From Nautilus pompilius (lineage: Eukaryota > Mollusca > Cephalopoda > Nautilida > Nautilidae), in assembly GCA_018389105.1 (NCBI GenBank), contig JACATO010001128.1, positions 773,001 to 837,000 of the forward strand: a stretch of DNA of 64,000 bases, written 5' to 3'. This document shows, one piece after another, positions 26,901-42,700 of this stretch. Both the position numbers and the translations under genes were made by a program. How positions within the stretch are numbered: position 1 is the first letter of the stretch; each line of letters begins with the position of its first letter. Below the pieces are notes generated by a model. It did not search any database, was not told the origin of the DNA, and was given only the letters and a program-made list of their open reading frames with translations.

Positions 26901-29900
26901 GTTTTCAATCTTTTCCAGGATTTCGAAGCAGGCAAAACAGATCCGCAGTGGCTTTGACGACTGCTGTGGGAAATACCATCGCCTGTTTGAGCAACCATTG
27001 CACACAACAAAGCCGCACTTCCTGCAGTGGTGCTGCAAAGAGAAGAACCTAACACTCAAAAACCGTTAACCCCCTCACACACAAACAGAGAGAGAGAGAG
27101 AGAGAGAGGTTTTTTTAAAAAATAAACTGTATTTACTCTAATTCGAACCAGAATAAGTCATGGTTTAAAATCTTTAACAGCAAAAATAAGCAGGAAAAAG
27201 AAAAAGCTATTGTTATGTTATTAGAATCCTTTTCTCAGGTCCAAAACATTTGAACAATAACCCAAAAGTACTTACTCTCCGATTAATTACAGAGAAAGCC
27301 ATCTTTTTACATCGCATGCATGTGGGTGCCTCCGAGTCAGGAATCCATACAGGTGAGTTGTTATCGTGGTTTTGTGTTTTACCTCCTGAAAATGAACAAT
27401 GACAAAAGGAGTTTATAGTTCACAGTCTCCACATGAAAATACCATTAGAAATAGCATGCATAAGGCAAGTCAGGGGCAATATTTAAAAAAAGAAAAAAGA
27501 TTCTAGTGTTCTCTCTCTGCAGCTGTGGGACAGGAAGTCATTTTGTAGGACGGTCTGCAGGCTAGTGTCATTAAAGGAATATTTAAGTCCACACAGTTCC
27601 ATTTTGATTTCCCAAATGCATAGAATAAAAATCAGTAGGTCATTCCACTATGCTTTTCTGAAATTAGGTTAAAAAAGTATACAGCACAACCATGACATAT
27701 GCGAAGTTGTTTTCTGGTGTTCTTAACAGGAGAGTCAAAACTACCCACCTCTCCAACCTCCAGCAGACCAACCACCAGAGGTAATGCACCATCCAACTAA
27801 AAGTATGGAAAGTTAAGGTTTATTAAATTTCATACTCATCGCTAATAAAGCTAATCATTAAAAAATGTTTCCTGAAATGGGATAAATTAAGTCAACATAT
27901 ACTGACAGTGTTCATTTAATTAAGTGCCCTCCAACCAAGAAAACCACCAAAGCCTTGATCTCAAAATTCTGACACATCACTGGCTTGTAGACAGACATCC
28001 TCCATCCCTCTTCCTGACCTTCCTAAAAGGTCATATTCCTGTAGAGTACCAGTATTTCTCAGACTGTCAAGATCTTTACTAAGCTCAGACCCTGAACAAC
28101 GTCCGTACTAACCATTCCACACCACCAGTAAATACTGCATAACACTACTGCATAGGATTCAATTCTTGACCAGTCAAGATGTCCTACTGATGTAGAGTTA
28201 ACACATACGCACGTTTACCAATAGATTGACGACTTTTTAAATGCTTATTCAGAAACAAACAGATGGGCTGGGAGAAAAAAAAAATTTTCACTGAACTAGT
28301 GGGAATTTTTTCCACCCTCCAAATACCAATGCCTAGAAGGGAGACAACCCTGTCAAGCATTGCCAATCCTGCGCCGTAGGACTCCGGCACTTCCAATCTT
28401 GGCAGATAAATCCTTTATGTTAGGCCCCCCCCTCTCCATTTTATAGAATGGGGAAAATTAGCAGAAAGCAAGGAGGAAGCCGGCTAGTTGGGGCAGAGCA
28501 AGAAGCAATCATGGCAGGAAGGAGGTGCCCACCAAACTTAGTCAGCCTACTGCGAGAATCAAACTCAGGCCCTCCACCTTAGCAATCCAGCAAACTACCC
28601 ACTAAACCACTATGCCACGCTCTGAGGAAACTAAGCATCACACACACACACACATGCACTCACACAAGTACCACCTCCTTTGGAAAAAGTAATCACAACT
28701 TGTTCATACGAAAGCAACAGACATTCACATCAAGTTGCCAATGCAGGGATGAGCAATGGTATCAGAGTTAAAGTTTGAAATCCGCCCCCTTCCTTTTCTA
28801 GGATCAACAAAGGGCTGCTGGCCCCCTAGTGATTTGCCTTTGCTTTAATGCGAAACTTGCTACTTACGCATCTTCAACAAGTCGTTAACGCACTTTCGGA
28901 TGTGCGCCATCCATTCGGACTTTTCAGTCACAGTGGCAGCATAGACCACAAAGGACTTACTCGGGCTAAAAATCTTCCATCCATTTCGAAGATCTGGCAA
29001 CAAAACGAGAGAGAGAGAGAGAGAGATTACAAACCATGGAACTCTGGATCCCGTGCAGAGTAATGAGAATTTCTGATTAAAAAAACATGAAACTCAAAAT
29101 CTTTGGTACCCTGTCTTTTCACGTTCAAGTCAGTGTGAATCCGTAATATGAAAATTCTTTCTTTTTTAAAATTTCTGTTACCTTTATTCATATAAATATT
29201 TATCTGCATCTTTTGCAGTAACTAATTCATCCCCCCAAACATAATTTATTTCTAATAAGTATACAAAATTCCATAACGTTTTCAGCAATGAAGCTCTCTC
29301 TCTTAGGAGAAACGAAAACAACATCTGTGAAGGCGAAGCAGAGCAGTTGTGATAATCTAACTGCCTACTAACACAGTAGCTACACCAATCCTACAAAACA
29401 TTTTCAAACGGCACTGCTTCCACATATACAGAAGTGTTACCATCTCTACATACAATAACCAAATAGGATATTCCCAGTCAGGGGTCACGAGGCAGCAGGA
29501 AGCCATCGTGATTTACACTAGACTTCTGAGGAAGAGGAAGGTTTCTCAATGCAACTTTTTTTAAAATTGATTTGTACTGCGACTGTCACCCATAATAGCC
29601 AGGGATATTTATCCAACTAGTTTGCTCCTCCATTACTCGGTGTAATCACACACAACCACCCAAGGTATGTAGCTATTTTAAGAGCACTCTAACTGCCAGG
29701 TCAAGTATTACATTTATTAGTCAAACCTCTAGATATCCTTGCTGCGATGGTATGCTGGTGCTGGTGTTAGAGACGAGATAAATGCTGACGTCTACTGCGC
29801 AGATTAGCAGGGTGTGGTCCCTTTCATGGAGTCTGGTTAGGGGTAAAGGTACTGCCGCTATTCGTGAACCAGATAAGACCACATCAGTACTGTCATCAGG

Positions 29901-32900
29901 CTTTCCATAAACTGAACCAATCTTCTCGTACCTCTGCCAAAGTCAACATCCCGTATTACGCCAAGCTCAGCTGCCGCGTCTGTCTACTGTCTGGGTTTGG
30001 TTAGGTATCCTTGCTCGTCAGTAAGCTATTGTTCAAGCACCATATTTTGAAGGTTGGTGATTTTGTTATGTGAACATCAGTAGCAAAATATGCCAGTTAT
30101 GCAAACTTGGAACTGGCTGACAGCGGGATGACTTTTGTGGGTATACCCCACCCAGCAACTGTGTCACACACGCAGTACTCAAACCAATAGAATTCCCAGA
30201 TAACCCAAGCCTTGGGTTAACAGAGATGAAGGATGATATGACAGTTTTTTTTTTTTTTAACATGGCAGTCGTACATGAGGTCTCATACAAAATTGTCACA
30301 ACACGGCTGCCCCACACATCCAAATGTCAAACACTCCAAAACAGAAGCTCATTTCTCCACTGTCGAACATTACATCACTGAGCCAGCCGTGCAGCCATTC
30401 ATCATCCGAATGCTAAAGACCGGCTATAAACAAACCTGCCATTTTACAAAGTCCCAACTATCATGATGTGCGAATAGAGGACTGCCTTTTCAGATGCACT
30501 CACTCACTCCCCCCACCAATAGGATTGGGCCTAATGTGACAGCAAAGGAAAGCGCAAGATTGTCAATTGTTTCTGTAACGCTGGATTCACATGTAACAAC
30601 CAGATTAAGGAATCAGCTGCAGTGCTGGAAGCTCTTTTAGCTGCAAAATTCTAAACCACTGACGATAGGAACTACTGCACAACAGCAGCCCTGGATAATT
30701 CCCAGAATGCAGCTGATATTCGGCAAGCCAGAATTGCAGGAAGCTCTGACAACAGCTAAATCTACAGAGATGTAGTTACACCTGTGAATGCTGCTGATGC
30801 AACTATTTCTTGCACAAAGTGGCCGGTGGATGGTCCTTATTTAGTAAATTAGAAAAAAAACAACAGCTGACGTCTACCACACACTGAACGAATAGAATTC
30901 ACCAGTCCAAATGACTGAATTTATGGGTCAGAAGGTTAATGGTGAATGCTAATAGTGGGAGTCAGTTTTTGTCGTCTTGTAAAATAGATAAAAATAGATA
31001 TAATAATAATAATACTTAAAACTTAAGTACACAGGAAGATGGCATTTTATAAAGCAGATAACAACAGCATGTGAGTGCAGGCTGAAGTACCAGTTCAGGA
31101 AGAGACCAAGACAAATTCAGTTATTATCTAAAACCAATGACCCAATCACGATTTTCTTTCCTCTGAACAGAGTTCATGAAGATAACAAGCCAAGGAGTGG
31201 GCCGGCGTGAGTTTATTTAAATGTGGAGGAGAAATAACTCTCCATAATGTTTGTCTGTCTCTCTCTCAGCGAAGGAGTCGTTCTTCCCAGGAAATTCAGA
31301 AAATAATTTTGCTTTGATTAGACGAAAAAAAAAATTATTGATGCTGCCAGCAGCTCTGTGGTCCAAGCTTTGAAAATAGCTACTGCAGCTGGAGTTGTAA
31401 TTAACTGCCCCAGGTCAAAGACAGACAGGAACAGGAGGCAGCCACTGTCAAAGGAAATGCCAATTATCCCCAAGTTTGGAGAGGTTTCCACTGCAGGCAT
31501 TAGTCATGCAATGTGAAGCATCCCTGCTAGCTCAGGAGACTCCTTACAGCTAGAGCTGATCGCTTCTGATAAGTTCTGGCCAGGCTGCGCATGTGCGAGA
31601 GAGAGAGAGAGAGAGTTGGGGGGGGGAGAAGTAGTGGTGGGAGAGGAGGGATAAAGAGGGGGTGGGAGGAAAGACAAAAACGAAGTCGAATCAAAACTAA
31701 CCCCCAACTCTATCTTCTAGATATCACCAAACCTCTGCTCCTTTAAAGGAAGCAGATACTGATTTCTAGTGTGTACTTTGAGCAAGGACAAAATAAACTA
31801 AAGCCCCGATTTCAATTACCTATTTATTCCTATATTAATAATTAGCAGGAAAAAAATAAAGCCGGGCCCTTGAAACCTGATGTGTTGGGAGAGGTGGCGG
31901 CTTGTTTTCAAAGCTTATATAACAGTGATAGAGGAAGGAATAACCAGCCTTTAATAGCCAGACAGAGGTACCCTTTACACCTGAATAAAAGAAAACAAAA
32001 AAAATTGAAGTCACATAATAGATTAACAATAGAAAGAAAGCACAGGGGGGGGGGTACACTCTGCCATCGGTCACAACCAGGTAAAAACAATTGTATTTTT
32101 CCCCAGCATTTTTAAATGTCTGATAGGAGGAACTAACTTGTATATAATAAAAAAACAACAAAAAATACAGGATTCCCCCCCCCAACCCACCCTTGCCAAA
32201 AATAGACTTTAGAACCATATCCTAGAAAATAAATGATCAACTCTGCTTGTCTAAACCCGTGCAAGTAACACAGAGACTGCTTCATGAAGTTTCCTCATTC
32301 AGTGGAGCATACTCTCTCACCCCTATATCCTCTCTCTCTCTCTCCTGCCCTGTTTCTCTTACCCCCATCCCCTCCTCTCTGTCCTGCCCTCTCTCTCTCT
32401 CTCACTCCTATCCCCTTCCCACTCACTCTCAAACTTAAAATAAGTACCCCATCTTGAAAGAAAATTTCACTGTAAAATTGCTAGCATCCATTGGTACTTC
32501 ACAACTGAGTTTACTGGTCCTCAGTCTCCATAACCCAACCCAACCCAACACACTAACCAGTAGGCCAACTGATGAGCATATGCAATAAGCAAAAAAAAGA
32601 CATTTTTTTCTCTATGTATTCAGATTACTTACAACAACGGACAGGACAACTGCACTCTTGTGAAAGAGAACAGAAAAGAAACTGTAAGCAAAATGCTACG
32701 CTTAAGTGGAACCCGCAGAAAGATGAAAACATCTATAGCTGTTAGAAATTGGTGCCGCCGCCCCCATGTGTTCCTGTTTTTTAAACTAAGGCAAGGTAAC
32801 CAAAATTCTAGGTGAACAGATGAAAATGGGTGCAATTTATTAGCAAACAAGGAGGAGGAACCGAATTCCAAAATGAGCGGTCAGACTGGGCAAGAGGGTG

Positions 32901-33666
32901 CTGGTTCCTCAGAACAGCGATCTCAACTCAGCATAAGACCCTGGCTCATCCACAACTTCAGGATGCAGAGCACCATGTTAAAATACAGCTACCAAGTCAC
33001 TTGAAAGGGTAGCATTGACATGGACCCTTTCCAGGTAGAAAACCATCAGGCACTTTAGGGGAAATTTTCTTGAAATAACCAAGCGCCACAACCAAAAGTT
33101 GCAATTATTAAATGGCTGCACGAGCTCGATATTAGGGGAGGCCCCACCCTCAAAAAATGATACAGTAACCAGGAAGGAAAACTCCACTGCCACAAATTCC
33201 TGTAAACACTAGACTGAACACAGGCAATGAGTTAAGGACTCCAGCACCGGCAAGCAAAGTATGCAGGGTCCAAGTCTCTGATTAAAATCATCAATGGAAA
33301 CTTCCAAAATTAAGAAATTAAAATATATATATATATAGCACACTTTTAAAATGTTAAGGCGTTCTTCGAGAACCGCTTCCAGTGAAGATATCTGCCTTTA
33401 TTGCCATATCGTATAAACACTGCTTTCCCCAAAAGGTAATGAAATCCAATCTGAGCAAGAATTTGTCTTCAAAAAGAAATCAGTTAGACCGGAAAACTTT
33501 TGGTGATAAGATAAATAAAATGAGATTTTCGAAATTGATTCTCACAGGTTCCTATTTCTTGTAAGGTTTAATGTGCTACCATATACGAAGCAAACACCAA
33601 AAACAATAACAATACTTCAGTGGGACTGGGAACTTCCTTTTTTTCTTCTTCTAATTTTCAAACCAA

Positions 33667-33717
<51 letters not shown>

Positions 33718-36700
33718 TTACCAAAGTTAATGTTGCTGCTGCCTAATCAGCATCAGGGATGTTTCAAAGGTGACCATAGTTGCAAACTATCGCGCATGTT
33801 ATTCTAGATTCGGCTCATACAGAGCACACGGTGCACGAACAGTTGGGAAATTCTGCCCATATTACACTTTCTAATGCTTTACATGATTCAAGTGCCTCCA
33901 TATACCGTTTGCTCCAATTTGAGAAGGGCACAAAAAGAAAAACTTGGATTTCAGAAGTGTGCGAGACATGGGTATCAATGTAATCATCATCAACTGCTGA
34001 TGGAGATGTGTCATCTCAATTATCTCAATTACCAGGATGCACATAACTTCAAACAACAAGTGCATCAAATTTTGGTGAATCGTGATGTATGGACACAAGA
34101 AACCGATTGCTGATAGGCACTAATTCTCAGCTAATTCCTGGCAGCCGACCCACGCATTCTGTAGGAACAAAAAACAAAAAAAGGAGGGGGTTGGCAGACA
34201 ACCAAAGAAAGAAAGAAAGAGGCGGCAAGATTCTGTCCAACTCTCAAGGCGTTTGTTTTCCCATCTCTGAGCTGTTACTTCTGAAATGCACTAACAAGAA
34301 AAATTCAGTTTGTTGACGATATGCTGGCTCTAAAAGAGGGATCATGGGGCTTGTATATGCAGAGAGCAGGAAGAGGGAGAGACAGAGAAAGCAGAGATGA
34401 GACACTCAAATTAAAAAAAAACAAGCAAAATTTTAAATACTTAGGTTTGATACGTACAACCCAGTGACATTAAACAGTCTGTTAAAAAAAAAAAAAAACT
34501 TCATGGGGGACGAATTTAACTTTACCGATGAAAATAAAATTTGTTTTTTTTTTTTTTTGCAACTTTGAATATGCAAGAATGGATGGTGTTAAGTTTTAGT
34601 TTAAATTCTAAATCTAAACCCATATCATCAACTGCTTAAAAATTCTCTCGTCTTTATCAATTACACATTTTTGACAAGGGAGGTAATTAAAGTATACAAC
34701 ACACAGATGTTCAGAAGAGCAAAGTGTTATCTTTCCTTCTTTTCTTTTTAAATGGTGCCCTGCTATATTACCTGGCCACCTCCATAAATAAATGTATAAC
34801 TGAAATTAATAAGTATTGAATATGCAAATTAGATGTCTAGGTGGACAGATAACTGGTGTACACTGTCATCATGCTCAAGATGGGTGGAACCCAAGAAATT
34901 CATTAGTTTACCAAAAGCCATTCAGAGTAGAGTCAATAACGTTGCCATAGAGGTCTTGGTATTCCTTGTGGATCTGTAGCCAATAGTGAAGTTCGCCATA
35001 GTGAATGATAATGCTGCAGCAAATGGACCTGCAAGGTCTTGTCATCATGACAAAAACATGCTGCTATCACTTACCTGTCCACACTAATCATCAAAGATTC
35101 TCTTGCTGACCGCCCTTGCAATAGATATGAGCCAAAAATTGGCCTATCTCCATCAATTTAGTAACCGGCAACAGAAGGTAGGTAGTGTTTAAGAAACCCC
35201 TTCTGCCCAATAGAAATAAAATGCTTCAAAAGGACTGGTCAGAGGACACACCCGGCAAGACACTCATGTAATGGTGGCATGTGCTCATCTCTGATGGGTT
35301 CAGGTCTCAACAATTCATGTCAGGATATGTCTGGGTTTGGAGAAGACCCGGCAAAGACTTTAAATTCCAATGTCTTTAGTCACAGTCCAGTATGGTGGGT
35401 GGGAGCATTGTGGTATGGGCTGCAATCTGGCCTGGTGGAAAAATCAAATCAGTGTTTGTCAAAGTGCATCTCAATTCTGCTAGAAAGATTTCTCTTTTAA
35501 AGACATCCACTACCAATATACTGAGATTTGATGTCCACATCCTTCAGGAGTTCATGACCACAGACTGGAAGAGGAATCAAGGCATCCAATTTCTTCCCCT
35601 GAGTATCTCCCAAAAAGTCTAACACAAATCCATTCAAAGAACCGTGAAAGCTTCCAAAACATCAGCCAAGAACAACCACTCTGTGTCCTACCCATATGAT
35701 GAAAGTGAAAGTAGTCTCATGGATATGGAGAAGCCTGCAACTCTCACTGTCAATGAAAGCCACCACTAATCTTTCCCATCTGAATTTCCTCAAATTTCTA
35801 TATGCTTTCAATAATGGAGATTCCATGTTTGCCCCCCCAAACATTCTTCAAGACAGGCATAACCAAAAACACACGAGAAACTAGAATGGCAGCATAACCA
35901 GGATATTATCATCTTTAAGAAACATTCTCATATTAATGTTTGACCTTTCAAAAGGTCTTATCAATTACAACAGAAAAAAAATAAAAGATAAAAAGAAGAA
36001 AATTATTAATAGTCCAGTTCATATGATTGCTTTATATCAGTCTCTCTATGAGTCAGATACTCGCACTTGGAGATATTAAACTTCAATTGTTATCCAGCCT
36101 ATAAACCAGACTATAAATCCTTTATATCTTCATTTTTGACAACACATTAATATCCTCTTACCAATAAAAAAAAAGGAAAAGGAAAAAAAAAGAAAACAAA
36201 ATTAGGAATACAGAACAATTTCTTATTGACGAGAAAAACAACAAAGCAGTTCATCGACTAAATATGTTAACAATAAAATTCTCAGAACTGCAAATGACCA
36301 CAACATATTAGCTCTACATTATTAATGACACTCACTTCCATCATCTTCTACATCATCCAGCTGTACATCCTCCAAGGCTATCACATGCTGCTTGTTGTAC
36401 TTAAGAAAAAAGACAAACAAAAAATAACTTTTTTTTTTCAAACAAAAAAATCTTTCCTCACATACAAATGTTTTAGGTTTTGTTTCAATGTTTTCTTTTT
36501 ATAAAATCTGTTTTTCCTGCAGGTGCACTACTACTTTTATTATGTACCTACCCAGTATTAGTTTCATTATCTGGAATGCTACTGTGGTAACGCGTCTCCT
36601 GTGGTGGTGGTGGTGGTGTGCAGAGGTTTGATTTTGGGTCTTTGTTTATTCTCGAATGACAAATAATACGACACTCCAGCTGACAATGATAGGAGGTAGT

Positions 36701-39700
36701 CTGGAGATGAAACAATTTACGTCAAGAGGATAAGCAATTCTAAGATAAAATCACCTTTCCCCATTTTCCTTTCTTCCACCTCTCTCCCTCCATCACACTC
36801 CTGCCTGCGCCTCCTGTTTTCTCCACCCTACTTCTTCCCTGGACAGAACATTGGGTGAGAAGAGAAGTAAGAGAAACAATGCCCAGCACAGACAGTCACT
36901 GCACTGCCCGAATGAAAGAATCAAGCACAGAATTCTTCTGATCAGAAGTGGAGAAGAGAAACCAGATGGTGTAGCTGGCAGATATGGAAAATCAAGAAAA
37001 GTCTGTACACTTCAACCCCGGGCTGGATGGCCAAAATGCACATCAAAGAATCTGTAGCTAGCATAACTCCAAATGACCATACAGCCTACAACCCATTTCC
37101 CTTCACTATTGCATAATGCTGGTGTTGTGATGGAGTGGTGGCTGGTTGAGCAAGAGGAAGAAAGGTAGCGCGCACCTATGGCTGGTTTATCCTCCTCCTC
37201 AGGAGAATCTGCTGAGACCACTGTTGGACCAGGTAAGATGGAAATCTGACAGCCATCCAACAAACACTGTCCATCTGCCATCTCGTCCTGTCCTACAGCT
37301 TTCGCCAGCTCAAAAGGCGTATTTGTGAGACAGCCCCTTCTCCCTAAACATTAAACTACAGCCGCCACCCTGGAAAGCTGAGTGATAGCATGACAATGGC
37401 ATTATCTTCCCCAACAAGTCACCATGCTCACTGATGCGTGGCAAATCAGGCAAAAAAATAACGAAAAAGTATTGTTTCAGGTCTAGTTATTCACTATAGT
37501 ATGCACCTACTTACCTTCTTTTTGCTGATGACAATGTTTCCATAAACAAGAATGTCATTGAAGAGAAAATACTGGCGTGGTTTGGGTTTCTTGCGACATA
37601 TCTTCGTCAATACTCCCTCTCCGACGAGAACCCTACCAGGAACGGCTAAGGGCTAAAACGAAAGGGGAATTGGAAAAAATAAAAAAAAACAACAACACAG
37701 CTAGTAAACCAGTGCCTTGATGATGTTGGCAATAAATCAGAAGTTTGTAGGCATGGCCCTGAGCCACTCAGAGTTGTTTAATACGGTTCTTGTTTGAGAA
37801 TTTGAGTTCATTTAGAAGCAGCTGATAATCATTCCGTCTGAATGAGTGACATAAAATACAGATTTACTTTTCGCAGACCAGATGCCTGAAGTGGAATGGT
37901 CCCAATGCTCAATACTTCCTACCCAATGGTGGTGGTTGTTGCATCCCATCAAAACGCAAACCCAGAACCCTATGTCCAAAGGAGGAGGAGGAGGAGGCTG
38001 GCATGAAAGATGCCATGCTGGACAAACAGCCACCAATATGACCATCTATCTAGGAGTTAGTTTGTGGCTGAGGCCAGTAGACTTGCGAATAATATTTATG
38101 GAAAAATACATTGTTTTTAAAACCACACCGTTTAAGTTTTCCTCTTCCCTCTTCCAGAAAGTGAATTAACCGAAAAGCATTAGAAGAAAACGACAACAGC
38201 AATGGTTCAAAAGTAAAGAACTCCCTGACCCACCCCCCCAAAAAAAATCAGGAGAGCTAGTTTACTTTCCGACCATTTGACCGGGCGATGTTCTGAAATG
38301 AATCACAGCAGCATCGATGTGACAATAAACAGAACTGGTAGTTCACCTGGTAAGTGTAAAGTTTTTTTTAAACGGACTGCCTGCCCCTGTTGACCCAAAT
38401 AACGGAGATCAAACAGGCAGGAAAAGACAAAAGAAAGAAAGAGAGAGAGTAGGAGTCGTCCATATTTGCGGCACACCATCAAGAGACAGAGTAAACCATA
38501 AAACAACATCTGTGACCATGTCATGTTGTGTCCAGAACTGGAAGCATCCCGGGATCACCATCTGCTGCTTCTGCCTTTCCTTCCACATTTTCCACTTCAG
38601 AACCAGTGAAAGGGTAAACGCCCACATCTTATCCAACGTAGCCTGGTCCATTGAAAATTCCCGATTTCTCTCCCCAGCAGGATTCTCCCAATCGGGCTTT
38701 TCGTTAAACCAAGCAAAACCTCAAAACGCCAATTTGGTCATCAGCAGCTCCCCTTCACACACTTTTACACAATCGTTTAACTATAAAATGGGGTTAGGGG
38801 TTTTTTTTTAGACAGAGCTAAGAAATTTTTTTTAAAGAAAGAGGGGAAAAGGACGTGACTGGTTATCTGGAAAGACGGGTAGAGTGGACAAAACCACCCG
38901 GCGTGTTAAATAGATAATGACCCTACAACACCGAAAAATTCGTCCTGATGTGTACTTGGAAAAAGGAGGAGAAACCCCCCCCCCAGTAAACAGGCAAAAA
39001 TATAAATACAGGTGTAGATGAAAACTGGATTCTAATACAAGATAAAACAAACAAGAAATTTCTCAGTGGGTATAGGGTTAAGTTACTTTCCAGGGCCCCG
39101 GGGGCTTTACTGGGTGAGGCAACGGAAGTTCGCAATAACTCACCTGTCCAGATGTACCAAAACATTGTTCTACGAATGCGATCCGGCGAGCATTAGCATC
39201 CGAGTTAACTGAAAACGAAAATAAGGAAAAAAATAAAATAAAAAAAAAAAAAAACAAAACAAAAAACCAACCATATCACATAGTTCTGTGGGGACAGCGA
39301 AATGTCTTATCACCACCCTTGGACAGGACGGCACTTGCTCGGAAGCCAGGTGTTCCAAAGGTAATGAATTATGTAAGCGTTCTGCCAGCCAGCATGGTGA
39401 ACAAAGCCACTGAAAGTCCCCGCTAAAAGCAGTTTTCAGATGTGGGGGGAGAAAAACCAGGGGGGGGGGAGGAGAGAGACGACCATGCGCCAGGGAGGTA
39501 GCATGCCAAACCGAGTCCAGGCCCCCAACCACTGCATCACCTACACACGCTCTCAATAACTCAAAAGTTGCAGGAAACCTCCAAAAATACCTCAAGTTAT
39601 CCAACATTCAACTCATCAAAAGGTAACTTAAAAATCTCTGTTACCAGTTTTTTTATTCAGGGTGCTGGGAGAACTTAATACGCTTCCTCGCATTTCTGCT

Positions 39701-42700
39701 GTTCATGTAAGGTGTCTTTGGCTTTCTCAGCAATTTTTAAGCCATGTGGAAAGCATATTCGAAGGAATGTCAAACTGTATCACTGTCTCTTTTACCTTTA
39801 GTCAGTTTTAAACATCTAGAATCACCTGATATTGTCTCAATTTTGCAAGTCTGCACCTTGGTTGTTTTTTTTAATGCCACACTGATGTGTGTTTTCTTAC
39901 CGGCAAGCTTCTGCTGCAGTGAGTTACACGAGGAGGTTGTAGAACTTTTCATAGATAGAAGAATAAACTGATTTCTTTTGATTGTTATATCGAATGCTCA
40001 CAACTCACAGCCTTTCATTACCTGACAAACTAGTAAAGTGATTAGCATCACAATCAATCAGTGACTTACGAAGAGAAATTCATGGTTTCTTAACAAGCGT
40101 GTGGCAAACTGCAATTGTAATCAATCATCCAGTGTCAACTAAGTCATAAAAAAAAAAAATTAACATGGGGTTTGCTCTTCAAGGGACTAACAAAAAAACC
40201 CTTAACTCATCCTACTCTCTGACTTGGAGCGAGTTTGAGTTACCCATAGTGTTTATAAGGGAGAGAGAGCCATTTTACTAGGACCAGCGAGTCACTTAGA
40301 TTTTAAAAGTATATATTAAAGTTATTCAAAATCATCATCATCAAGTCTGCTGTACATACATACACACACACAAAAACACCATAACTCGTCATTACATGGG
40401 GAAGACGCTGAACTAGAAAGGTAGTTTCAGAAGGGGATCTAAGGATAATTATAAATCAAAATCTCAAATGTGATGAATAGTGCATTTCTGCTATGAAAGT
40501 AAAGCTCCAGTTCTGAGCTATAAATCTTTCCTCACGCACATCTTGAATGCTCTCTGTAGAGATGAAAAATTCTTATCCCAGAAAGAACAGGTGATTAACA
40601 GTCTAAAATATCAGGAGTTTCAAAATAATTATGGCTACTAAGCAACTGAATAAAAACAAAAAAAAAAACACTTCAGGCATCTCCAGTTAATAATAGTAAG
40701 AGTCATAATCACAAGTTAGCTAACAGGACCAGACAGAATTATTAGTGAGTAAAAATAGTCACCAGTAAGTAGCAACTGTATTTAAGAATCTTGTTGGCAA
40801 CCAATTCTCTTCGCTGGGCATGCCTGACTAAGCCATGACAACTTCATGGTTTCTTGTAACTATTAAAAAGCATTCCAGGACCATTAGGGAATTATAAAAC
40901 CATTATGGTAATCAGTTGTTCGATATTCAAAATGAAGCAACACAAAGAAAGGGATGCTGAGAGATGGGGGGGAGGGGAGGGGCGTGATGATAAAGAATAT
41001 CCCACCAAAGAAAATTAAGTCTTGTCCACTTTGAATACCAACATCACTCGCTTATTAAACTATACTGAGGTCTTGAGCATCAGACCAGTGGATTTCTTAA
41101 CCCGGTAGAATGGCCTTTACAATTTAAACAAACAAACAAAAAAAGATATCCTCTGCTAAGTAATCTAATTTGTATTAGTTGTCTCTCTTATTTATAAGGC
41201 TAAACTCTAAAAGGGGCTGCAGATGAAGACAATCCACACCCTACGCAATAAGAAAAGCCTTTCTCTTTGGCTTGACTGAATTCCTAGAACATGGGGTTGA
41301 GCAGGTATTAAGAAAAAACTCCACATGTATTCAGTGGTAACCAGTCTGAATATTCATTGTATGTGCTTACAAAAACACTTTTTAGAGATGTTCAGAGTTC
41401 AGTTTATTTTAAACATGAAATAAGTTTTTTTAGTTTTTGTTTGACATTTTTTTTAGAAATTCTCTATATTCTTTCACAAACAATTCTTAACAATACGCCA
41501 CTGCTAGGTTATCTCCCAATGGAGTCTCCACAGTTACTGCACGAAAATGGCTACAGTTATAAAGTGAAGGGAACTGAACTGAAGTGCCTGCTTGCCACTA
41601 GGGGCGGAGTAAACCCTAGAAGTAGATCTCATTTTTAGAGGTGGGGGACCCATGCATGGTTGGGAAACTATGCTAGGGAAATACACCAAAATGAGTCAGT
41701 CCCCCATGGGAATCAAACCTGAGACCTTGACTCAGTAGTCCAACAGCTGGACCACCCATGTTCCATTTCCTACATGGAGTCAGTAAAAGCAACCATCATG
41801 ATGGAAAAAAAAATGTTTATCCATACACAAACATTGGAAAACAGGTTTCCATCTAATTGTATCCTCTGGATCCGATATCTTTATATATATTTGCATACTT
41901 ATCCTCACAGCCATACCATCTACTAGGCATATTTATTTATTTTTTAACCAAACAAATAATTGTAATGACAGTTGCTTTAGTGTTAATTGAAGGATTTAAA
42001 GAAAAAAATTTTTTACTTGAAACCCAGAACAGTTTCCAAGTAAAATGCCACGTGAAGAAAATAAGCACAAACCTGCCAGAGGCTATTGTTATGAAGCCAG
42101 TTTTATTGATTCATACAGAACAGATGTTTGCATCATTAATAAATAATCTCTGAGGTATTGCTAAAATAACACTACCTTATGGTAGCGTGATCACATAGGA
42201 TAGTGATCATGAATTCATAATCCTTCAATGTCAATTACAAAGGGACCCCCCCCACTAAAAGCTTCTCAAAATTCCTCATCACAACTTTGAACTCAATTCA
42301 AATATACCTCCTTGCCAAAGGGAAGCTCATCATCATGCAAAGCTGATCAATGATGTCTTGGTTACTTTTCTTTTGAATAATGGGATGAGCACAAAAAAAT
42401 TTTTTTTAAATGCAGCGCACGGATTTGTGCGTGTGTGTACCAGTACATGAAATTAGCCAGCTGATGCTGTTTTATTTCTTTATACATCTAACTGCAGCAA
42501 CAAGTCATGCAACACCAGATGATTTCAGCTGAACGATACACGCCTACCCTGTCTGCTTGTCACATGCCAACGAATCAGAGCACAGTATAAGGCAGACACA
42601 GCACACCACTGAATCTGATGCAGGGCCGGCATCAAAGTTGGCTGTCTCTCTATACACTTGATCGTACAAAAGATTCTATCGACTTCAACCCCTTTAAATA

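Noticed and set aside
39170-39607. 145-codon minus-strand frame overlapping PLEKHF2 exon 2
   Set aside because: The real exon is 39144-39208 in a different frame; the rest is intron, possibly including a very degraded tRNA-like element near 39.5 kb.
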